A stretch of DNA of 64,000 bases from Acidimicrobiaceae bacterium (lineage in GTDB: Bacteria; Actinomycetota; Acidimicrobiia; Acidimicrobiales; Aldehydirespiratoraceae). The stretch is from assembly GCA_026706815.1 (NCBI GenBank), contig JAPOYA010000041.1, forward strand, positions 38,500 through 102,499, in the 5' to 3' direction. The notes below the pieces were generated by a model. It had not been told where the DNA came from and did no database searches. It saw only the letters and a program-made list of their open reading frames with translations. Positions 17,400 through 25,973 of this stretch are shown here, in pieces. The position numbers were made by a program, and so were the translations under genes. Within the stretch, counting starts at the first letter, position 1. Every line of letters starts with the position of its first letter.

Positions 17400-18484
17400 G
17401 TCGAAGGCCGGTCGTCCACCAGTTCATACCTTCGCTCGCCGAGCGCGACGCGGTCGGCTTCCACACTTTCGCGGTCGACGGGATACTGCGCGAACTCGGC
17501 GCCGATTCCACCATCTACACGGCGCACATCAAGTCCGAGACCAAGGACCTTGCCCGCCACTACCGAAACCACGTCAAGGACCCCAACCCCGACTTGATCA
17601 TCTATCAGGCCTCGATCGGCTCGCCGATGGCTGACTATGTGATGGGACGTTCAGAACCGTTGATGTTGAACTACCACAATATGACGCCGCCGGAGTTCTT
17701 TTACGGCTGGGACGCAACTCTGGGCGCGGAGCTCGACCATGGGCGCCGCCAGTTGGCCCGGCTGTGCCGCCGGGCTTTCGCCGCGGTCGCAGATTCCGAC
17801 TTCAATGCCCGCGACCTCACAGAGTTGAAATTGAAGCGTGTGGAAGTGATCCCGGTGCTCACCGACGACGCCCTGTTCCCGACCGACAGGCCTCTCGCAC
17901 CCGGTCCAATTCCGGACCGCTCCGCTTTGACTGTGTTGTTCGTCGGACGTCTGGCGCCCAACAAGTGCCAGCATGATCTGCTGGCTGCGATGGCAGTGGT
18001 GTGTCAGCGGATGCCGGGCTCCGAGCTGGTGTTGGTGGGTTCTTCGTCGTCGGACAGATACGAGCAGTCGCTGCGAGAATTCGCGGTGGAATTGGGGATT
18101 GCTGACGCAGTCAGGTTCGAGGGCTCGGTGTCAGCCCGGGACTTGGGGTCCTGGTACCGCCGCGCCGATGTGTTCGTGTGTCTGTCAGAGCATGAGGGAT
18201 TCTGCGTTCCGATCTTGGAGGCGATGGCCTGGGGGGTGCCGGTGATCGCCTTCGATGCTGCAGCGGTGCCCGACACGGTGGCCGGTGCGGGCGTGGTTCT
18301 CGACGACAAGTCTCCGGCGGTTGTGGCCTCGGCCGTTGAGCGGGTGGTCAGCGACGAATCGCTGCGACAGCTTCTGTTCGAACTCGGATCGGCTCGCGCC
18401 AAAGAACTGCGAACCTCGGTGGTGCGGCCCCGGTTTCGGGACTTCCTTGTGGAATTGCTCGAGTCGGCGGAGATCCGGCGATGA
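17396..18484 (+). CDS. Family 4 glycosyltransferase
   Basis: Retaining GT-B enzyme acting in surface-glycan assembly. The GTG at 17396 overlaps the upstream stop (GTGA) and gives 362 residues, normal for GT4. The N-terminal domain begins PVVHQFIPSLAERDAVGFH. The C-terminal nucleotide-sugar domain has LFVGRLAPNKCQHDL and the E-x7-E signature in EHEGFCVPILEAMAWGVPVI, which contacts the donor. The next gene starts within its stop (ATGA), so 16416-19656 is one coupled operon. Donor and acceptor cannot be told. Confidence 0.85.
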   Translation: MSRRPVVHQFIPSLAERDAVGFHTFAVDGILRELGADSTIYTAHIKSETKDLARHYRNHVKDPNPDLIIYQASIGSPMADYVMGRSEPLMLNYHNMTPPEFFYGWDATLGAELDHGRRQLARLCRRAFAAVADSDFNARDLTELKLKRVEVIPVLTDDALFPTDRPLAPGPIPDRSALTVLFVGRLAPNKCQHDLLAAMAVVCQRMPGSELVLVGSSSSDRYEQSLREFAVELGIADAVRFEGSVSARDLGSWYRRADVFVCLSEHEGFCVPILEAMAWGVPVIAFDAAAVPDTVAGAGVVLDDKSPAVVASAVERVVSDESLRQLLFELGSARAKELRTSVVRPRFRDFLVELLESAEIRR

Positions 18485-19656
18485 GCGATATCACCTTCGT
18501 CGTGCCTCGCTACGGTGCTGATGTGGTCGGTGGCGCCGAGTTGGGCGCCAGGGCGCTGGCGACTCGACTCAGCGCGGACGGAATGGACGTCTCGGTACTC
18601 ACCTCACGAGCCCGTTCCTTTGACACTTGGGCTGACGACTATCCCGAGGGCACCACGATTGAAGAGGGCGTCTCTGTCTCTCGATTCAGTGTCGACCATC
18701 CCCGTTCCCCGAATTTTGCAGCCTCGTGTGATCGCCTTCTGCGTCATCCCGAACAGGCGAGCATGCAGGACGCCTGGCAGTGGATAGACGAGCAGGGCCC
18801 CACCAGCAACGACCTGCTCGAAGCCATCGCGGAGGTCGACAGCGGAGTGCTCTCATTAACCCCGTACATGTACCATCCCGCGGTTCGGGGTGTGAGTCTG
18901 GCTCGGGTGCCAACCGTGTTGCACGCCGCTGCTCATCCGGAGCCGCCGTTGCGGTTGCCAGTGTTCGACGGCCTGTTCAATTCGGTGTCGGGTATCGCGC
19001 ACTACAGCCGGCTCGAGCAGCGGTTGGTGCTCGATCGCTTCCCCTCCACGATTCCCACCCCGCAGGCAGTGATGGGGCTCCCGGTGGAGGCGCCGGACTT
19101 CGAGATCGATCCGGACGGGGCGCGCCGCGCCTTCGGGCTCGGAGACGAGCCGTTCGCAGTGTTTCTGGGAAGGGTGCTCCGCAGCAAGGGCACTCATGAA
19201 CTGGTCGATTTCTTCAATGCGGCACGAGAGCGACGCGGCAGCGGCAAGCTGGTGATCGTGGGTCCCGTGGTCGATGAGATTCCCGAGAGCGAGGGGATCG
19301 TGTGCGTCGGCCCCGTGAGCGAGCAGCACAAGTTCGGGTTGCTCGCGGCTGCTGATGCGCTGATCAACCCCTCGCCGCTGGAGTCCTTCTCGCTGGTGGT
19401 GCTCGAAGCCTGGCTGGCGGGTACGCCGGTGCTGGTCAACGGCTGGTGCGGCCCGACCCGCGATCATTGCGAGCAGTCCGGGGGCGGTCTCTGGTACAGC
19501 AACTTCGCCGAGTTCGAGGTGTCGCTGAATCGCCTCTTGGACGACGCCGGTCTGCGCTCCGGACTGGCCCGAGCCGGCCGTGCATACGTGGAGGACTCCT
19601 TCAGCTGGCCAGCAGTTCGCCGCCGCTATCAGAGACTGCTCTCGCAGATCAGCTAG
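18481..19656 (+). CDS. Family 4 glycosyltransferase
   Basis: A 391-residue GT-B glycosyltransferase, last gene of the coupled group after the methyltransferase-like protein and another GT4; its ATG overlaps the previous stop by 4 bases. The N-terminal domain carries the glycine-rich loop PRYGADVVGGAELGARAL expected at the donor/acceptor cleft. The C-terminal domain has AVFLGRVLRSKGTHELV and the donor-binding segment NPSPLESFSLVVLEAWLAGTP. It faces the leftward GT2 gene across a 40-base convergent gap. Confidence 0.85.
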   Translation: MSDITFVVPRYGADVVGGAELGARALATRLSADGMDVSVLTSRARSFDTWADDYPEGTTIEEGVSVSRFSVDHPRSPNFAASCDRLLRHPEQASMQDAWQWIDEQGPTSNDLLEAIAEVDSGVLSLTPYMYHPAVRGVSLARVPTVLHAAAHPEPPLRLPVFDGLFNSVSGIAHYSRLEQRLVLDRFPSTIPTPQAVMGLPVEAPDFEIDPDGARRAFGLGDEPFAVFLGRVLRSKGTHELVDFFNAARERRGSGKLVIVGPVVDEIPESEGIVCVGPVSEQHKFGLLAAADALINPSPLESFSLVVLEAWLAGTPVLVNGWCGPTRDHCEQSGGGLWYSNFAEFEVSLNRLLDDAGLRSGLARAGRAYVEDSFSWPAVRRRYQRLLSQIS

Positions 19657-19696
19657 CGGCCTTTCGTCAGATGGCCTTGTCAGATGGCCAGTCGGC

Positions 19697-20620
19697 TCAG
19701 GCTCTGGGAGATTCCTCGACGTCGCCTGGAGGGAGCAGTTTCGTCGGACGGTTCAACCGCACCACCAAATCTGCGAGAAGTCCCACGACCAATACCTGGA
19801 GCACAGCGAAACCGAGAAGCAGAGTGTTGGCGGCGGGCCGGAAGTCCTTGTCGACGATGTCGTATCCGAGTTTGGCGCAGAAGACGGCCCCGAGTACCGC
19901 GGTGACAGGCAGAGCAACCCGCAGCGGGTCGTAAGTCAGGATCATGCGGATGACCTGCAGCACATAGCGGCTGGTGTCGTGGAACCAGTGGAACTTCGAT
20001 CGTCCGGCCCGTGCCTTGTAGGGGATGGGCACGTAGCGGACTTCATAGCCGTTCATCAAGAAGGCCATGGTGATTGTAGTGACGCACGAGAACCCTGCCG
20101 GCAGTTGTCGGGTGAACTGAAGGCCCACATCGCGCCGGAATGCTCGGAAACCCGAGTTGAGGTCTGGAATCTCGGTGCGTGTCAGATAGGAGGCGAGACG
20201 ACGGACTGCCCACTTCGCCGGAACTCGAAAGATCTTGAACGTGCCCTGTTCGGAGGTTCTGGCGCCGACTATGTGATCGCCGTTGCCGAGTTCTGCTACC
20301 AAGGTGGGAATCTGGTCGTTGGGGTAGGTCATGTCTGCGTCGGACCACACGACGACGCGTCCCCGAGCGGCTTCGGTTCCGATGCGCCGCGCCGCCCCGG
20401 AGCCTTGGTTCCGCCGAGTCTGCAACAGTCGGACTTTGGGGAGGCCTTTGCAGAGCTCAGCTGATCCGTCCGTCGAACCGTCGTCCACAACCACCAACTC
20501 CCAGGTGTAGGGCGATTTCTCCATCGAGGCGCTGATGCGGTCCAGTTCGTCGGCCAAGTGCCCTGCTTCGTTGTGGACTGGCAGGACGATGCTGACGTCG
20601 AGTGTCGGTTCATCGGCCAC
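19697..20620 (-). CDS. GT2 glycosyltransferase, polyprenyl-phosphate-sugar synthase type
   Basis: A 307-residue membrane-attached GT2 enzyme resembling dolichyl/polyprenyl-phosphate mannose synthases, which charge a lipid carrier with one sugar for use outside the membrane. Domain order: GT-A start VSIVLPVHNEAGHL (residue about 9), VVVDDGSTDGS, the metal motif WSDADMTYP, DLNSGFRAFRR, and QVIRMILTYDPLRVALP before two C-terminal membrane spans. It is the last gene of the leftward operon 24462 to 19697, which also holds two GT-C-like enzymes that would use lipid-linked sugars. Confidence 0.85.
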   Translation of the reverse strand: MADEPTLDVSIVLPVHNEAGHLADELDRISASMEKSPYTWELVVVDDGSTDGSAELCKGLPKVRLLQTRRNQGSGAARRIGTEAARGRVVVWSDADMTYPNDQIPTLVAELGNGDHIVGARTSEQGTFKIFRVPAKWAVRRLASYLTRTEIPDLNSGFRAFRRDVGLQFTRQLPAGFSCVTTITMAFLMNGYEVRYVPIPYKARAGRSKFHWFHDTSRYVLQVIRMILTYDPLRVALPVTAVLGAVFCAKLGYDIVDKDFRPAANTLLLGFAVLQVLVVGLLADLVVRLNRPTKLLPPGDVEESPRA

Positions 20621-20630
20621 GGTGCTGAGT

Positions 20631-21776
20631 TTATGCCTGAATGCCGCGGTAGACCTCTGCCATCTGTTGGGCCGCCGCTTTCCAGGTCATCGCATTGACA
20701 CGGGCCTGAAGCTCTGCGGGCACTGTCGGCGGCTCTGAGGCTGCCGCGCGGAGCTGGTCTGTGAATGCCCCGTCGTTGTCGGGGGGAGCCAGGCGTACGA
20801 CATCGCCGATCAACTCCGGCAATGCGCCCACCGCAGTGGCCACGACAGGAGTTCCCACCGACAGAGCCTCGAGTGGCGGCAGCCCGAATCCCTCGTAACG
20901 AGAAGGAAAAGCCAGCACCGTGGCACCGCGCAACAGTGCTGCTTTCTGTTGCTCGTCGACCACGGGGAGCCTCACGAATCTGCGGTCGCCGGCCGCGGTG
21001 CGCAACGTCGACTCGGCGTTGCCCGGCGGCCCTGCCACAACCAGCGCGACGTCGTTGGGCAGTGAGCTCAAGGAATCTGCAACCGCGGCGACGTTCTTGC
21101 GGTGTTCAACGGTCCCCAGTAGGAGCACGTATTTCTCGCAACCAGCGAGGCGCCGTCCCAGTTCGGCGCCGTCGGCGGCGATGGGACTGACCCCGTGAGG
21201 GACCAGGGCAACTTGCTCTTCTGGCACATCGAAACGGCTGTACACCTCCTCAGCAACCGCCACTGACGAAACGTGTATCTTCGCTCCCGCGGCAATGGCG
21301 GCCCGCAGCGGCTCGGCCATGGCAACAACTTCAGGCCGACACCATTGGGGGTAGCGAACGAAGGAGAGATCTTGAACGGTGATCACCGAGCGAGGCGTGG
21401 GTGGAGCGGTGAAGTTCGGTCCGTGTACGACGTCAACGGATCCCACGATCAATCGATCCAGCGTGGTGAGGTTCTGCCGCCACAGACGATGGGCGACTCG
21501 AGCGGGAACGCGGGACCGGCGCACGGCAGCGGGTGTGTCCGGTCGTGCCCCGCGAAAGCTCAGGAGCCAACCTCGGACGTCAATGCCGGCGGTGTCTGTG
21601 AGCGCGTCGACCAGACCTCTGGTCGTCTGGTGGATTCCACCGGGTGGTCCGACCAGTGCGGTCACGTCGATGCCGACCCGGATTGTGTTGTCGCCGGGCG
21701 CTGTGTTGTCGCCGGGCGCTGCCGGAGCCGTGTCTGCGGGTGCGGGGGGGTCGGGGATTTGGCCGGCTGGTTTCAT
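20631..21776 (-). CDS. Family 4 glycosyltransferase
   Basis: A 381-residue GT-B enzyme. After a Pro/Ala-rich N-terminal extension of about 30 residues the fold begins VGIDVTALVGPPGGIHQTT. The C-terminal half has LLLGTVEHRKNVAAVADSL and donor-binding FPSRYEGFGLPPLEALSVG, the mannosyltransferase-like GT4 signature. The extension contains a perfect duplication of six codons (APGDNT twice, 21685-21720). It overlaps the upstream PIG-V-like gene by 4 bases and ends 10 bases before the GT2 gene. Confidence 0.87.
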   Translation of the reverse strand: MKPAGQIPDPPAPADTAPAAPGDNTAPGDNTIRVGIDVTALVGPPGGIHQTTRGLVDALTDTAGIDVRGWLLSFRGARPDTPAAVRRSRVPARVAHRLWRQNLTTLDRLIVGSVDVVHGPNFTAPPTPRSVITVQDLSFVRYPQWCRPEVVAMAEPLRAAIAAGAKIHVSSVAVAEEVYSRFDVPEEQVALVPHGVSPIAADGAELGRRLAGCEKYVLLLGTVEHRKNVAAVADSLSSLPNDVALVVAGPPGNAESTLRTAAGDRRFVRLPVVDEQQKAALLRGATVLAFPSRYEGFGLPPLEALSVGTPVVATAVGALPELIGDVVRLAPPDNDGAFTDQLRAAASEPPTVPAELQARVNAMTWKAAAQQMAEVYRGIQA

Positions 21777-22870
21777 GGGACGTAGACGCCGTTGAGGGCC
21801 AGGATGGTGAAGACCGTCAGCGCGACAGCGGAAGCTGTGGGCAGCCGGCGCCGCAGGAACGATTCATAGTTCACGATCCCAGCGGCGAGAACAAGCGGGA
21901 AAACGGCCAAGGCGTAACGCTCCATCGAATTCAGGTTCTCGGCGGCGAACAGCAGCAGCGTTGAAGGAACCGAGTACACCCACAAGTCGGTTGACAATCT
22001 GCGCACCGCGACCACCAGCAAGAAGACCAGAACGACCGCGGCGGCCCCATGCAACAGCTCGCCCGAGTCGCCTTGAACGCCGTCGGCTAATGCTGTGATG
22101 ATCCGGGTCACGGGTTCACGCACGGCGCCACGGAGTTCTTCCTGCGCGTCGATCGGGACGCGCCAACCCCCCTGGGCGCGTTCGGCCCAGACGAGAAAGG
22201 CGAGCGTGCCCAAGGGTGCTGAGAGCACGGCCAGCCATGCCTTTGAAGAGCTCCGGTCCCGATCACTTGAGAGGGCTCTGACGAGCGCGGGCAGGGCCAG
22301 CAGACCGCCGACCGGTCGTGTCAAGCCGGCAAGAAACCCCAGCACCGCCGCTGCCAACCAGTTGCGAGACCTGGCAAAGAGGACGAATCCCAAAGCCAAC
22401 GTCAAAAAGAGCGCTTCGCTGTAGCCGAGCACCAAGACGAAGGCCGAGGGGAACAGCGAGAAGATTCGCACGACGTGCCTGGAGACTTCTGGGTCGTCGG
22501 TCTCTTGCATCGCCAAGCGGTACATCAACACTCCGGCGACCAGAGCGAGCAGGTTGGCGGCGACCACAAGTGCGATGTCGGGTCTGTCGCCGACTGCCCC
22601 GAAAAACCTACCCAGAAGGGGCCATAGCGGAAAGAAGCGAATTCCCCCTTCGAGTTCGGGCGAGTCGTAGCCTTGGCCGGCCAGGTCGCGGTACCAGGTT
22701 CCGTCCCAGGGGATCAACCCATCGTCGACCGGAGAGAACGCGGGCTGCGGCTCAAGTCGATCAACGACGGCCAGAGTGGTGATATACGCGACCGCAACGT
22801 AGATTCTGGCCTCAACCCAGCCGGCCAGTGCGGCTTTGAAGTCTTGGCCAAGATTCAGTGAAGGTCTCAC
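21773..22870 (-). CDS. PIG-V-like mannosyltransferase (GT-C membrane enzyme)
   Basis: A 365-residue integral membrane protein with about eight hydrophobic spans. The first outer loop carries WDGTWYRDLAGQGY, the acidic motif of PIG-V-family mannosyltransferases, followed by FFPLWPLLGRFF and SYSEA-like LGYSEALFLTLAL. Such enzymes use polyprenyl-phosphate mannose outside the cytoplasmic membrane, which fits a nearby polyprenyl-phosphate sugar synthase in the same operon. It overlaps both neighbours by 4 bases. Confidence 0.75.
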   Translation of the reverse strand: MRPSLNLGQDFKAALAGWVEARIYVAVAYITTLAVVDRLEPQPAFSPVDDGLIPWDGTWYRDLAGQGYDSPELEGGIRFFPLWPLLGRFFGAVGDRPDIALVVAANLLALVAGVLMYRLAMQETDDPEVSRHVVRIFSLFPSAFVLVLGYSEALFLTLALGFVLFARSRNWLAAAVLGFLAGLTRPVGGLLALPALVRALSSDRDRSSSKAWLAVLSAPLGTLAFLVWAERAQGGWRVPIDAQEELRGAVREPVTRIITALADGVQGDSGELLHGAAAVVLVFLLVVAVRRLSTDLWVYSVPSTLLLFAAENLNSMERYALAVFPLVLAAGIVNYESFLRRRLPTASAVALTVFTILALNGVYVP

Positions 22871-24462
22871 TGCGGGGCCTTGTAACGAGTGAGCGACATC
22901 GGTTCAAACACGTCGCTGGGCTCAAGCAGTCGCTGTGCTTGGCGGGTTCGCCCCAACTCGTTGATCATCGTTTCGCAACGATTGCCGAAACTCTTGTAGC
23001 CGAATCCGCTGACCAACCAGACATTGTGGTCGCCGGCTTCGGCGAGCACTTCGGAGGCGAAACCCTCCACCTGCGTGTTTGCGATCGTCTCCGCGTAGTC
23101 CTGCCAGTCGACGAATTGGCCGTCGCCGCGTGGATAGGCGAACGAATCGGCCGGCCAGCTGATCGAGCGAAGAGTCGCCGGCCCCACCTGATCGGGGCAG
23201 AAGACAACCACATCGCCGGCTTCAAGACCTTCGTCGATCAGTGCTGCGACATCGGCGCCCTGGGTTCGGTCGCGTCGTGCCTCGTCGACGCTCACCGCGA
23301 GTCCGAAGGCCACGACGAGCACCAGCACCACGAGCCGCGGCCGTGCCGGGAGCATTGCGATCCCCCTCGCTGCCAGGACCAGCAGGAAGCCGACCACGAC
23401 AGCTGAGTAGCGCGCTTCGAACGCGCCCGCCATGACCAAGGCAGCACCGCCGCCGATACCGAGCGTCAGCAGCACCCCCAGCCATGCGCGATCGAGATTC
23501 CCGGGTGCGAACCGAAGCATCAGCCTGCGTTCGTCGACACGGTGGGCGAGCACGCCCAGGATCGCCAGGACAGCCAGCACGATCCCCAGGAGCTCACCCT
23601 CGAATCGGTTGTTGCCACCGATCGCTTGAATCGTCTCCACAACTATTTCAGCGGGGCGCGCTCGGTCTGCCCAGGGCGTTCCTGTGGTGCGAAGTTGTTC
23701 TGAGAAAACGCTTGACCAAACCAGCAGCGTGGCGCTGCCGGCAATGACCGCAGCCGCGATGCGCAGCGCGACCGCACGAGTGCTGCCATCTCCGGAGGCG
23801 GCGCTTGTTCCCGCCATGATCAACGCGGCGCCGATCAGCCAGAGACTCCAGTAATGGGTGTGGACCAGCGCGGCGGCGGCGAGCGCCAGGAGTGTGAGCC
23901 GAACCGGCGACGCGCGTTCGATCGCACGTTCTGCGCAGAGCCATCCGACGCAGCACAGCAATGCCAGCAGGGCATACATCCGAGCTTCAGTCGCGTAGCG
24001 GATCAGAAACGGTGAAGTGGCCGTGAGCAGCAGCGTTGCCTGCGCCGTCGTCGAGCCATGGCGGCGGGAGATCCGGTAGAGCACCCAAACTGTGAGCAGG
24101 GAGAACACCGCGGACAACGAGCGCACGGCCGCGTCACCGTCGCCGACGACGTCAATCCACCAACCGAGCAGCAGGTAGTAGAGAACTGGGTGGCCGTCAT
24201 GTCGCAGTGCTTCGACCATCTGTTCGAAATCCAACTGTGCGATGTTGACCGAGAGCGCCTCATCGAGCCATAACGGCGAGGGGGCGACGAAGCGCAGGAC
24301 CACGCCGGCAGCGAGAGCTGTCGCGCCCAGTGTCAGCGCAACACGGTTCCATTCCAGTGGCGCAGGCGCGTGGTCGTCGGCGGGGCCGTCAGAGTGGTCA
24401 GCTTCACAAGCGGCGGGGGCCACAGCCGCTGAATCTAGCCGTAGGCGGCGGTAGCGCCCCAT
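22867..24462 (-). CDS. GT-C / family 39-like membrane glycosyltransferase
   Basis: A 531-residue multi-span protein from the ATG at 24462; a TTG at 24519 would add 19 residues. After the first span the loop PSPLWLDEALSVNIA has the paired acidic residues of GT39-type enzymes, followed by HDGHPVLYYLLLGWW and SPFLIRYATEARMYALLALL, all hallmarks of the family. The C-terminal 130 residues are soluble and extracytoplasmic. It opens the leftward glycan operon and is divergent from lpdA. Substrate is unknown. Confidence 0.78.
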   Translation of the reverse strand: MGRYRRLRLDSAAVAPAACEADHSDGPADDHAPAPLEWNRVALTLGATALAAGVVLRFVAPSPLWLDEALSVNIAQLDFEQMVEALRHDGHPVLYYLLLGWWIDVVGDGDAAVRSLSAVFSLLTVWVLYRISRRHGSTTAQATLLLTATSPFLIRYATEARMYALLALLCCVGWLCAERAIERASPVRLTLLALAAAALVHTHYWSLWLIGAALIMAGTSAASGDGSTRAVALRIAAAVIAGSATLLVWSSVFSEQLRTTGTPWADRARPAEIVVETIQAIGGNNRFEGELLGIVLAVLAILGVLAHRVDERRLMLRFAPGNLDRAWLGVLLTLGIGGGAALVMAGAFEARYSAVVVGFLLVLAARGIAMLPARPRLVVLVLVVAFGLAVSVDEARRDRTQGADVAALIDEGLEAGDVVVFCPDQVGPATLRSISWPADSFAYPRGDGQFVDWQDYAETIANTQVEGFASEVLAEAGDHNVWLVSGFGYKSFGNRCETMINELGRTRQAQRLLEPSDVFEPMSLTRYKAPQ

Positions 24463-24536
24463 ACAGCGACTGTTCAGGCCACGGTACGTCTCGAGCCATA
24501 CTCGGATTCGGGCTGACAAACCGCGCGATGGACATG

Positions 24537-24542
24537 TAGCAT
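24537..24542 (+). promoter_or_regulatory. -10 box of lpdA
   Basis: TAGCAT lies 9 bases before the ATG at 24552 and 6 before an in-frame TTG at 24549, consistent with a leaderless transcript. Confidence 0.5.
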
Positions 24543-24551
24543 CTGCGCTTG

Positions 24552-25913
24552 ATGACGACTCGCATGGTGATAATCGGCGGGGGTCCCGCGGGCAATAGTT
24601 GCGCTACCACAGCGGCACGACTGGGTGCAGAGGTGGTTCTCGTTGAGCGTGACACGATCGGCGGAGCCGCCCACCTCTGGGACTGCATACCTTCCAAGGC
24701 TATGGTCGCAGCAGGCAACGCAAGATCCTTCGTGCAGCGGTCCATGCGCATGGGGCTTTCGGAGGTTGCCACCGATGTCGATCTCGAACTGCTCCGGGAC
24801 CGTTTGTCAGCCCTTGAACATCGGCTCGAATCTCAGATCCGGAGCCTGCTTGCCAGCCAGCAGGTTCAGTTCGCCCACGGAACAGGCACGATGCTCGACG
24901 CCCATACAGTAAGGGCGTCCACTGCGGACGGGGACATCGACTTCGAAGCTGATGTGATCGTTCTGGCAACTGGGAGCCGGCCTCGTGTTGATGATTGGGC
25001 ACAGGTCGACGGCGTCCGAGTGCTCACCACTCGAGACGCGTACCCGCCGCCGACGATGCCTGAACACCTCGTCGTGATCGGCTCGGGCGTTACCGGCGTG
25101 GAGTTCGTCCACATGTTCGAGTCGATGGGCTCTGAAGTCACCTTGGTCGTCAGCCGTCAACAGGTGCTGCCGGCCAAGGATCCTGAGGTGGCGGCCGCTC
25201 TGGAGGAGGATTTCTTGCGCCGCGGAGTCCATCTTCTGAAAGGCGCGCGCGCCGTCAGCATCAGCAAGGACGGTGAGGAAGTGACTGTCAGTTGTGACGA
25301 TGGGCGGGTGGTGACGGGTTCTCATGCACTTCTGGCTATCGGCTCGGTTCCCAACAGCCAAAAGCTCGGGTTGGACAATGCCGGTGTGCGCGCAGAGGGA
25401 GGTTATGTGCCAGTCGATGTGAACCTGCGCTCCAACGTGAGCCACATCTACGCAGCCGGTGACCTCAGCGGTCGCCTCCCGCTGTCATCGGTGGCAAGCA
25501 TTCAAGGCCAGAAGATCGCGGAACACGCGCTCGGCGCGCTCTCTGTGTCTCGGCGCCGTGTCATCGACTACGACAAAGCAGCCTCGGCGATCTTCACCGA
25601 GCCCGAGATCGCCGACGTGGGGCTCGCCGAGGCCGACGCGTTCGCCGAAGGCCGCAAGGTTCGCGTCACCAAAGTCCCTTTTGCCTCATCGGCGAAAGCT
25701 CAGATCAACGATGATCCTCGCGGCTTTGTGAAGATCGTGTCGGATCCCGCGACAGGGGTTGTCCTGGGCGGGTCGATTGTGGGTCGTCACGCAGCGGAAC
25801 TGATCTCAGTGTTGGCGGTGGCGGTCAGCAACGGCCTTACGGTTGCTGACATACACGAGAGCGCTCTTGTGCATCCGACTCTCGCTGAAGCCCTTCGCGA
25901 AGCTGCCGAATAA
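24552..25913 (+). CDS. lpdA: Flavoprotein NAD(P)H-quinone reductase, LpdA type
   Basis: Two-dinucleotide-binding-domain flavoprotein of 453 residues, the size of mycobacterial LpdA. FAD-binding motif is IIGGGPAGNSCA at the N-terminus and the NAD(P)-binding motif is VIGSGVTGVEF near residue 176; IYAAGDLSG is the second FAD motif. The redox CxxxxC of true lipoamide dehydrogenases is broken: the segment reads GGAAHLWDCIPSK, with one cysteine only. Mycobacterial LpdA (Rv3303c) also lacks this disulfide and reduces quinones, so quinone reduction is the better call than a role in a dehydrogenase complex. Confidence 0.83.
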   Translation: MTTRMVIIGGGPAGNSCATTAARLGAEVVLVERDTIGGAAHLWDCIPSKAMVAAGNARSFVQRSMRMGLSEVATDVDLELLRDRLSALEHRLESQIRSLLASQQVQFAHGTGTMLDAHTVRASTADGDIDFEADVIVLATGSRPRVDDWAQVDGVRVLTTRDAYPPPTMPEHLVVIGSGVTGVEFVHMFESMGSEVTLVVSRQQVLPAKDPEVAAALEEDFLRRGVHLLKGARAVSISKDGEEVTVSCDDGRVVTGSHALLAIGSVPNSQKLGLDNAGVRAEGGYVPVDVNLRSNVSHIYAAGDLSGRLPLSSVASIQGQKIAEHALGALSVSRRRVIDYDKAASAIFTEPEIADVGLAEADAFAEGRKVRVTKVPFASSAKAQINDDPRGFVKIVSDPATGVVLGGSIVGRHAAELISVLAVAVSNGLTVADIHESALVHPTLAEALREAAE

Positions 25914-25973
25914 GGGCCGCCCCGCCGAATGGGGTCCGCCCCGCCGAATGGCGCGGCGGCCAGTGCTGGGCCG

